A stretch of DNA of 12,002 nt from positions 1-12,002 of the forward strand of contig JAHDHM010000070.1 of NCBI GenBank assembly GCA_020631315.1, read 5' to 3'. The notes beneath the pieces are model-generated. The model was given only the letters and a program-made list of their open reading frames with translations. It did no database searches and was not told the DNA's origin. Below, one piece after another: positions 1 through 5,273 of the stretch. Within the stretch, counting starts at the first letter, position 1. Each line of letters opens with the position of its first letter. The position numbers and the translations under genes were made by a program. The stretch is from Acidimicrobiales bacterium. Lineage in GTDB: Bacteria > Actinomycetota > Acidimicrobiia > Acidimicrobiales > Poriferisodaliceae.

Positions 1-1
1 G

Positions 2-883
2 ATGTGCGGCGTGGTCGGGCACAAGCCGTCGTACGGCCTGTGCAGCGGCCGAGGCCAGATCCCCGGCATGCCCGGCTCCTACACCCAGGCCGACATCGCC
101 GTCGTCGGCCCGATGGCACGCACGGTCGACGACGTCGAGCTCGGGCTCGACCTGATGACCGGCCCCGACGACTGGCACGCCACGGCGTGGTCAGCCGAAC
201 TCCCTGCGGCCCGAACGACTGATCCGACGCAGCTCCGCGTCGCCGTGTGGGCAGATGACGACGCGTGCCCCGTGTCGAACGCGGTGCAGGCGACCGTCGA
301 ACGTGCCGCGTCGGCGCTCGCCGACACGGGTGCCCGCGTCGACGGCGACGCACGACCCACGCTCACGCTGGAGAAGTCGATCCTCGTGTTCGACCAGCTC
401 ATCAGCGCTGCTCTGGCCGGCGGTTGGTCGCCGGCCGAGATCGAGGAGATGGCGACGAAGAGTCAGCTGTCGGGCGGGCTCGGGGTCACTCACGCAGCGC
501 AGCGACATCGGGCGTGGCTGAGCGCCAACGAAAGTCGGCTCCAGCTTCGAGCTCGCTGGCGGACCTTCTTCGAGGACTGGGACGTCGTGCTCATGCCCGT
601 GTCACCGCGCGCAGCGGTGCCGCATGATCAGTCGATGCCGATGACGGCACGCACCATGGACGTCGACGGCGTGGAGCGGCCGTACACGGACCAGATGGCG
701 TGGATGGGCGCCATCGGCGTCGTCTACCTGCCCTCGACGGTGGTACCGGTGGGGCATGACGAGCAGGGCCTGCCGATCGGTGTGCAGGTCGTCGGCCCGT
801 TCCTCGAAGACCGAACGCCACTCGCGGTGGCGCGCATGATCGAAGCCGCGCTGGGCGGGTTCACTCCCCCGCCCGGGTTCTGA
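2..883 (+). CDS. Amidase signature family hydrolase, C-terminal part (5' end outside window)
   Basis: This is the C-terminal ~293 residues of an amidase-signature (AS) enzyme, a family that hydrolyses amide bonds with a Ser-cisSer-Lys triad. The visible part opens with CGVVGHKPSYG, which in AS enzymes comes directly after the glycine/serine-rich segment carrying the nucleophile. The catalytic Ser and Lys would therefore lie upstream of the window. Further family-like stretches are VVGPMARTVDDVELGLDLM (about residues 34-52), DWDVVLMPVSP (about 194-204) and the near-C-terminal LPIGVQVVGPFLEDRTPLAVARMIE. The first ATG in frame is internal to the fold and is not the start. The gene ends at a TGA (881-883) that is also the first stop of a short tandem repeat, and it is convergent with mrp. 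The substrate cannot be told; GatA is unlikely to be the right name because the C-terminal region reads more like stand-alone amidases. Confidence 0.88.
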   Translation: MCGVVGHKPSYGLCSGRGQIPGMPGSYTQADIAVVGPMARTVDDVELGLDLMTGPDDWHATAWSAELPAARTTDPTQLRVAVWADDDACPVSNAVQATVERAASALADTGARVDGDARPTLTLEKSILVFDQLISAALAGGWSPAEIEEMATKSQLSGGLGVTHAAQRHRAWLSANESRLQLRARWRTFFEDWDVVLMPVSPRAAVPHDQSMPMTARTMDVDGVERPYTDQMAWMGAIGVVYLPSTVVPVGHDEQGLPIGVQVVGPFLEDRTPLAVARMIEAALGGFTPPPGF

Positions 884-930
884 GGCCACGGCTCTGAGGC
901 CACGACTCTGAGACCAGGGTTCTGAGACTG
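880..930. repeat. 14-bp tandem repeat, about 3.6 copies, in the convergent amidase/mrp gap
   Basis: Units start at 880, 894, 908 and 922 with consensus CTGAGGCCACGRCT. The first two units differ at one position, the third has diverged and the fourth is truncated. Each unit contains a TGA (881, 895, 909, 923). Because 14 is not a multiple of 3, the first three TGAs fall in the three different forward frames. The array begins inside the amidase's own stop region and fills most of the 70-bp gap to mrp. Confidence 0.8.
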
Positions 931-932
931 CG

Positions 933-946
933 CGCCGGCCCCGGCG
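933..946. terminator. Possible bidirectional hairpin between convergent genes
   Basis: CGCCG (933-937) and CGGCG (942-946) form a GC-only stem around a four-base loop, between the stops of amidase and mrp. There is no T tract on either side, so this is only a candidate. Its position between convergent genes is the main support. Confidence 0.3.
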
Positions 947-953
947 GCCGGTG

Positions 954-2093
954 TCAGATCAGCTTGAGCTCGGGGTGGAACCGCTTGGTCGGCTGCAGTT
1001 CCTCGTCGATGACGCGAGCGATCTCGCGGAAGCAGCCGGCGGCCTCGGAATCGGGTTCTTCGACGGTGATCGGGTGGCCGTCGTCGCCACCTTCACGCAG
1101 CTCGGTGACGAGCGGGACCTGGCCGACGAGCGGCACCTCGAGTTCGTCGGCGAGTTCCTGACCGCCGCCGGCACCGAAGATCTCGTACTTCTTGCCGTCG
1201 TCGCCGGTGAACCAGCTCATGTTCTCGATGACGCCCTTCACCTCGAGGCGCACCTTCTCGGCCATGAACGCCGCACGCTGGGCGACCTTCTGGGCGGCCG
1301 GCTGCGGCGTGGTGACGACGTAGACCTCGCCCCGCGGCAGGAACTGGGCGATCGACAGCGAGATGTCGCCGGTGCCGGGCGGCAGGTCGATGAGCAGGTA
1401 GTCGGGCTCGTCCCAGAACACGTCGGTGAGGAACTGCTCGAGCGCCTTGTGGAGCATCGGGCCACGCCAGATGACGGGCTGGTCCTCGCGGGCGAAGAAG
1501 CCCATCGAGATCATGCGGACGCCGTTGGCCTCGACCGGTACGACCATCTGGTCGATGACGACGGGCGCACGCTCGGCACCGAGCATGCGTGGAATCGAGA
1601 AGCCCCAGACGTCGGCGTCGATGACGGCGACTCGCTTGCCCCGCTGCGACAGCGCGATGGCCAGGTTGGTGGTGACCGACGACTTGCCGACGCCGCCCTT
1701 GCCCGACGCGATGAGCAACACGCGGGTGGTGCTGGACGGGTCGGCGAACGAGATGGAACGACCCTCGGCGTGCCCGTGGCCCTGCTGGGACCCGGCGGTG
1801 GCCGCCGGGTCACCGATGAGCTGGCTGCGCAGGGCGCCCTGCTCGTCCTCGGTCATGAGCACGAACTCGATGTCGGCGCCGGCGAGGCCGAGACCGGCGA
1901 CTGCGTTGCCGATCGCCTCGTGCAGCATCGGACCCGTCGGATGATCCTCGGCCGGCATGGCGACGACGATGTGGGCCTGGTCGCCCGAGACCGCTGCGCC
2001 CCGAAGCATGCCGAGCTGGTGGATGCTGCGGCGGAGTTCGGGGTCCTCGATGGCGGCAAGCGCCTCGACGAGCTGCGCGTCGTTCACGGACAT
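954..2093 (-). CDS. mrp: Mrp/ApbC/NBP35-family Fe-S cluster carrier ATPase
   Basis: This 379-residue P-loop protein of the MinD/Mrp family acts in the cytoplasm to assemble or carry Fe-S clusters to apo-proteins. An N-terminal MIP18/DUF59-like domain (about residues 5-85, with EDPELRRSIHQLGML) is followed by a linker and the ATPase domain. That domain has a deviant Walker A GKGGVGKSS (131-139), VIDADVWG (158-164) and LLIDLPPGTGD (233-243). The position where many Mrp proteins carry a CxxC cluster-bridging motif (after IENMSWF, residues 289-295) has none here, and C354 is the only cysteine in the protein. From memory, actinobacterial Mrp proteins commonly lack this motif, so it is a lineage trait rather than damage. 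The ATG at 2093 is preceded by GGAG eight bases upstream (2102-2105 on this strand). It is divergent from the SufR-like regulator across a shared palindrome. Confidence 0.94.
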   Translation of the reverse strand: MSVNDAQLVEALAAIEDPELRRSIHQLGMLRGAAVSGDQAHIVVAMPAEDHPTGPMLHEAIGNAVAGLGLAGADIEFVLMTEDEQGALRSQLIGDPAATAGSQQGHGHAEGRSISFADPSSTTRVLLIASGKGGVGKSSVTTNLAIALSQRGKRVAVIDADVWGFSIPRMLGAERAPVVIDQMVVPVEANGVRMISMGFFAREDQPVIWRGPMLHKALEQFLTDVFWDEPDYLLIDLPPGTGDISLSIAQFLPRGEVYVVTTPQPAAQKVAQRAAFMAEKVRLEVKGVIENMSWFTGDDGKKYEIFGAGGGQELADELEVPLVGQVPLVTELREGGDDGHPITVEEPDSEAAGCFREIARVIDEELQPTKRFHPELKLI

Positions 2094-2138
2094 CAGGGAG
2101 TCTCCAAGGGGACTGGCCGAACGTGGGGTCCGGGGGGC

Positions 2139-2159
2139 CGTCGGTAGAATCTACCGACG
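2139..2159. promoter_or_regulatory. Perfect inverted repeat with overlapping divergent -10 boxes (candidate operator)
   Basis: Arms CGTCGGTAG (2139-2147) and CTACCGACG (2151-2159) are perfectly complementary around AAT. On the + strand TAGAAT (2145-2150) is a -10-like box eight bases before the regulator's GTG at 2159, as in a leaderless transcript. On the - strand TAGATT (2153-2148) is a -10-like box giving mrp a leader of roughly 45-50 nt with its own ribosome binding site. A protein bound here would cover both promoters, and the regulator itself is the natural candidate. No convincing -35 box was seen for either direction. Confidence 0.65.
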
Positions 2160-2866
2160 TGGACACTGCTGCCCTCACCCCCGACGAGTTCAATGCGGCG
2201 GTCACCTCCATCACGTCGTCGTTCGGGGATCCGACCCGCCGCGACATCTACCTGCTGGTTCGTCAGGCCGAGCAGGGCATGACCGCCGGCGAGGTCGCCG
2301 ACGCGGTCGACCTGCACGCCAACGTGGCTCGACACCATCTGGAGAAGCTGGCCGGCGGTGGGCATCTCCGTGTCGAGATGGGCCGACCCGCCGGGGGTAA
2401 AGGCCGCCCGTCGAAGCGCTATCTGGCCGCGACGGACGAGATCGCGCTCGCGTTCCCCGTCCGACGAGACGATCTGCTCGGCACACTCCTCGGCCGTGCG
2501 CTCACCCGCCTGCCGCGCGAGGAAGCCGAGGCCCTCGCCGAGGAGGTCGGTGTCGAGTACGGCCGACACCTGGCGTCGAGCATCGAGCCCGGAGACGCAC
2601 ATCGTTCGCTGCAGGCCGCGGTCGGTGCCGTGGCCGATGCACTCACGTCGCACGGCTTCATGGCCAGGGCCGAAGGCGCCGCCGGGGAGCTGCGCATCGT
2701 CTCCGAGCACTGTCCGTTCGGCAACGCCGCCGTCGAACATCCGGTGTTGTGCGCGATCGACCGTGGGCTGGTCACGGGCATGCTCGCCGGCCTTCACGGC
2801 GAGCGGACACCGCAGATCTCCGGCTCGGTCCCGATGGGTGACACCGTCTGCACGACCGAGGTCTGA
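2159..2866 (+). CDS. Winged-helix transcriptional regulator, SufR-like, putative Fe-S cluster sensor
   Basis: This 235-residue DNA-binding protein has an N-terminal ArsR/MarR-like winged helix: GDPTRRDIYLLV (23-34), TAGEVADAVDLHANVARHHLEKL helix-turn-helix (42-64), and a basic wing ending GRPSKRY (82-88). The C-terminal domain has HCPFGNAAVEHPVLC and a late Cys, giving C185-X12-C198-X32-C231. The C-X12-C spacing and the CPF...HP.LC wording match SufR-type regulators, which bind a [4Fe-4S] cluster and control Fe-S assembly genes. One cysteine of the classical four-Cys cyanobacterial motif is absent, and H213 lies near its expected place. The GTG at 2159 is chosen over an upstream ATG at 2123: a TAGAAT box ends eight bases before it, and the upstream residues are low-complexity and span the palindrome. 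Divergence from mrp, an Fe-S carrier, fits a role in Fe-S homeostasis. Function as a sensor is inferred. Confidence 0.85.
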   Translation: MDTAALTPDEFNAAVTSITSSFGDPTRRDIYLLVRQAEQGMTAGEVADAVDLHANVARHHLEKLAGGGHLRVEMGRPAGGKGRPSKRYLAATDEIALAFPVRRDDLLGTLLGRALTRLPREEAEALAEEVGVEYGRHLASSIEPGDAHRSLQAAVGAVADALTSHGFMARAEGAAGELRIVSEHCPFGNAAVEHPVLCAIDRGLVTGMLAGLHGERTPQISGSVPMGDTVCTTEV

Positions 2867-2878
2867 GCGCGGAGTCGC

Positions 2879-2884
2879 TAGTCT
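2879..2884 (+). promoter_or_regulatory. Candidate -10 box for a leaderless phosphatase transcript
   Basis: TAGTCT (TANNNT type) ends nine bases before the ATG at 2894, inside the 27-bp gap after the regulator. No Shine-Dalgarno sequence is seen before the ATG, which supports leaderless initiation here. Read-through from the regulator promoter is also possible. Confidence 0.4.
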
Positions 2885-2893
2885 GCTGCGCCG

Positions 2894-3346
2894 ATGCGCG
2901 TCCATCTCGTACGTCACGCCGACGCAGAACCTCGCCGCAACTGGAACGAGCCGGACCGGGCACGTCCCCTCAGTCCCAAGGGTCTGATCCAGGCTGAGCG
3001 TCTCGTCGTCGACGCCGACACGCCGCTGGTCTCGAGCAGCCCGGCGGTCCGTTGCACGACGACGATCGAGCCGTGGGCTCGACGCAAGCACATCGAGGTC
3101 AGTGTCGACGAACGCCTGGCCGAAGGTGCCGATCCGAGCGCCGTGGTCGAGTGGATCTGCACCACCGACACCGAGCTGATCCTGTGTGGCCACGGTGACC
3201 TGTTGCCCGAGGTGCTGCATCTCCTGCAGCTGCGCGGCATGGTGCTCGACGGCCCTGCAGCGGTCGCCAAGGGTTCGGTGTGGAGCTGCACCATCGAGGA
3301 CGGGCAGCCGGTGCACGCCCGTTACTCGCCGCCGCCCTCGGTCTGA
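2894..3346 (+). CDS. Histidine phosphatase family protein, SixA-like
   Basis: A 150-residue, single-domain member of the histidine phosphatase (phosphoglycerate mutase-like) superfamily. It opens with MRVHLVRHADAE, where R7-H8 form the RHG-type motif and H8 would be the phosphorylated histidine. RPLSPKG (24-30), SSPAVRCTTT (48-57) with R53, and LCGHGDLLPEVL (97-108) with the second catalytic H100 follow in the usual order. The length and the PLSPKG element are typical of SixA, a phosphohistidine phosphatase acting on phospho-transfer proteins. The true substrate is unknown and small-molecule phosphatase activity is possible. It sits 27 bp after the SufR-like regulator, and its 3' end overlaps the convergent ccmI by 25 bp. 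Confidence 0.88.
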   Translation: MRVHLVRHADAEPRRNWNEPDRARPLSPKGLIQAERLVVDADTPLVSSSPAVRCTTTIEPWARRKHIEVSVDERLAEGADPSAVVEWICTTDTELILCGHGDLLPEVLHLLQLRGMVLDGPAAVAKGSVWSCTIEDGQPVHARYSPPPSV

Positions 3347-4164
3347 AGCTCGGCGATCGCCGCTTCGAGGTCGGCGATGTTGCCCTCGACGACGCCGACC
3401 ATCGCCGGAGGCGGATTCCGCTCGAGCACGTCCTGGTAGTAGCCGAGCGCGGCGTCGAGATCGCCTTCGAGCTCGACGGCGCTGACCGCACGCCACATGT
3501 AGGCCTCGAAACCCGCAGGGTCCTGTGCGATCGCCTGATCGAGTGAGGCGATGCCGTTCTGCTGCAGATCCGGGTCGGGGAGCCGGACGAGGATCGAGCC
3601 GGTCCACGTGAGGGCGTCGATGTGATCGGGATCGAGCTCGAGCGCTGCTTCGTACTGCTGCAGCGCGGTCAGCAGGTCGCCCTCCTGTTGCGCGGCCTGC
3701 CCGAGCAGGACGTAGGCGTCCGGCTCGTCGGGGACGATGCTCAGCACCTCTTGGGCGTTCGATCGGGCGATGTCGAGGTTGCCGGCGGCCAGCTCTGCCT
3801 CGGCCTGGAGCAACAGGTCGCGTGAGCTGCGCTCGATCTCGCCGGTGCTGAACTCGCCCGCACCCCGCAGCCCCGAGAAGGAAGCGACGGCGAGGCCGGC
3901 CAGCACGGCGACCACGACGAGCGCGGCGCCGGTGAGGATGCGACGTTGATTCGACACCCGGCGACGCTCGGTCGGCGCCGGCCGTTGACGGTCCAGTCGA
4001 CGGAGCACGAGTGCGGTGCGGCGGACGAGGTCGTCCTTGAGGGCGGCGTGATCTGCCTCGTCGATCTCGCCGGCGGCCAGCTCGGCGTCGAGGGCGTCGA
4101 TGCGCCCGAGGAGCACGTCACGCTCGTCTTCGAGGCGAGCACGGCGGTCGGCGGCGGCGCTCAC
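3322..4164 (-). CDS. ccmI: Cytochrome c maturation protein CcmI-like, TPR apocytochrome chaperone
   Basis: This 280-residue protein is the last gene of the ccm operon. Residues 9-58 form a charged helical segment (LEDERDVLLGRIDALDAEL, then EIDEADHAALKDDL) like the cytosolic N-terminal part of CcmI proteins. A membrane helix at about 77-97 follows, then an outward-facing domain of about four TPR-like repeats (about 116-148, 150-182, 184-216, 219-251). In System I, CcmI binds the C-terminal helix of apocytochromes c and presents them to CcmF/CcmH. The GTG at 4164 is chosen because it overlaps the ccmH stop in a GTGA junction; the longer open frame upstream would lie inside ccmH. Alpha-proteobacterial CcmI has two membrane helices, and only one is evident here. 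Annotation as a generic TPR protein would also be defensible, but position and the N-terminal motif favour CcmI. Confidence 0.85.
   Translation of the reverse strand: MSAAADRRARLEDERDVLLGRIDALDAELAAGEIDEADHAALKDDLVRRTALVLRRLDRQRPAPTERRRVSNQRRILTGAALVVVAVLAGLAVASFSGLRGAGEFSTGEIERSSRDLLLQAEAELAAGNLDIARSNAQEVLSIVPDEPDAYVLLGQAAQQEGDLLTALQQYEAALELDPDHIDALTWTGSILVRLPDPDLQQNGIASLDQAIAQDPAGFEAYMWRAVSAVELEGDLDAALGYYQDVLERNPPPAMVGVVEGNIADLEAAIAELQTEGGGE
3345..3366. terminator. Possible hairpin just past the phosphatase stop, inside the ccmI 3' end
   Basis: The 12-bp perfect palindrome CGGCGATCGCCG (3351-3362) is flanked by GAAG (3345-3348) and CTTC (3363-3366), giving an extendable stem with a two-base bulge. 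It starts at the phosphatase stop codon and lies inside the ccmI coding region. No T tract is present. It may simply reflect codon choice. Confidence 0.25.
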
Positions 4165-4634
4165 CCGTCGTCCCTGGAGCGCAACGCGGCCTCGACCAGG
4201 TCGTGGTCGGAGGTCGATGCCTGCAGCGCTGCAGCCGCAGACCAGCGTCGGAAGCTCACGACGAGTGCGCCGAGGGTCAGGATCACGGCGATGACCGGAA
4301 GGCTCCACACGAGTGAGCCGAGCCCGGTGGCCGGGGGGATGGCGTTGACGTCGTCGCCGAACTGGGCTGCCAGCGCGGCACGGATCTCGTCGTCGGTGTC
4401 GCCGGACGCGACCATGTCGTCGATCGAGGCTCGGATCGACGTGGCGATCGGCACGTTGGATTCGAGCACGTTCTGCCCGTCACACACGGGGCACAGCGTC
4501 GTCTCCTTCAGATCGAAGGCCCGGTCGGCGTCGGTTCGCGGCCCGTCGTCGGCACGCAGCACACCGATGATCATCACGACGACGATCGCCGCGAGCAGCC
4601 CGATCCAGGCGAGGTTCTTGTTGCGGTCGTTCAC
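4161..4634 (-). CDS. ccmH: Cytochrome c maturation protein CcmH (CcmH/CycL/Ccl2 family)
   Basis: This 157-residue membrane-anchored thiol oxidoreductase has two membrane helices (about 9-26 and 106-128) enclosing an outward-facing domain. That domain carries LCPVCDGQN (47-55), the family's LRCxxC-type redox motif, with C48 and C51. SNVPIATSIRASIDDMVASGDTDDEI (59-84) is the conserved segment after it, and SLVWSLPVI (107-115) corresponds to the LLWxxP element before the last helix. CcmH keeps apocytochrome CxxCH cysteines reduced, working with CcmG and CcmF. GTG at 4634 is used, with GAAGGTGA upstream as ribosome binding site. The gap from the ccmG stop is 18 bp, and the end overlaps ccmI by 4 bp. 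CcmH and CcmI are separate proteins here, unlike the fused E. coli CcmH. Confidence 0.95.
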   Translation of the reverse strand: MNDRNKNLAWIGLLAAIVVVMIIGVLRADDGPRTDADRAFDLKETTLCPVCDGQNVLESNVPIATSIRASIDDMVASGDTDDEIRAALAAQFGDDVNAIPPATGLGSLVWSLPVIAVILTLGALVVSFRRWSAAAALQASTSDHDLVEAALRSRDDG

Positions 4635-4652
4635 CGGGTCACCTTCGGAACG

Positions 4653-5273
4653 TCAGCCTGCTGCTGCGAGCAGCGAGTCGATGGCACCGTCGATCTGGTC
4701 GGCGGTGATCTCGCCTTCCCACTTGCCGACCACGAGCCCGGACGGCGCGACGAGGAAGGTCTCGGGTACCTGGAGTACGACGAAGTCCGCGGGTGCGGTG
4801 TCGGCGTCGACGATGACGGGCCAGTCACCACCACGCTCGTCGAAGAACCGTTGCGCGTTCTCGGCGGTGTCGCCGAACAAGACGCTGACGACCTGGGCGC
4901 TGCCGTCGGCGTGGCGCTCGCTGAACTCGATGAACTCCGGGTGTTCGACCTCGCACGGGATGCACCAGCTGGCGAAGAAGTTCACGACCACCCAGCGACC
5001 GCGATCGTCGTCGATGTCGTACTGCGTGCCGTCGAGCGTGGTGCCGACGAGCGGTGGGACCACTCGGTCGACCAGCGGCGAGTTCACGCGTCCGGTGCCG
5101 TCACCGTCGTCGGAGGTGGCGAGCACGAGGATGAAGCCGAGCAACGCCACGCCGACGAGCGCCGTGCCGATCTTGGCCCACAGCGGTGCAGGCGGTCCGG
5201 CTGCGGGTTCGAGCTCGTCGTCCCACTCGATGTCCGAGGCGTCGGCCTCGTGGTGTGCATCGTGTTCGGTCAT
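4653..5273 (-). CDS. ccmG: Thiol:disulfide oxidoreductase CcmG/DsbE (ResA-like)
   Basis: This 206-residue membrane-tethered thioredoxin-fold protein has an acidic cytosolic N-terminus, a membrane helix at about 32-52 and a TlpA/ResA/CcmG-type thioredoxin domain from about 70. The active site is WCIPC (W103, C104, C107) in VVNFFASWCIPCEVEHPEF. VLQVPETFLVAPSGLVVGKWEG near the end contains the cis-proline VPETFL segment. It reduces CcmH or the apocytochrome heme-binding cysteines outside the membrane. The ATG at 5273 overlaps the ccmF stop in an ATGA junction, which decides the start; the much longer open frame upstream is antisense/out-of-frame noise within ccmF. The acidic cytosolic tail of about 30 residues is longer than usual for CcmG. 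Confidence 0.95.
   Translation of the reverse strand: MTEHDAHHEADASDIEWDDELEPAAGPPAPLWAKIGTALVGVALLGFILVLATSDDGDGTGRVNSPLVDRVVPPLVGTTLDGTQYDIDDDRGRWVVVNFFASWCIPCEVEHPEFIEFSERHADGSAQVVSVLFGDTAENAQRFFDERGGDWPVIVDADTAPADFVVLQVPETFLVAPSGLVVGKWEGEITADQIDGAIDSLLAAAG

Noticed and set aside
951..2147. 398-codon + strand open frame antisense to mrp
   Set aside because: It mirrors mrp codon for codon, has a composition dominated by D, E, R, G, L and V, and shows no recognisable domain. High-GC antisense frames stay open by codon bias.
2093..3607. 504-codon - strand open frame across the regulator and phosphatase
   Set aside because: It is an Arg-rich shadow of two well-supported + strand genes and the end of ccmI, with no motif and no start signal.
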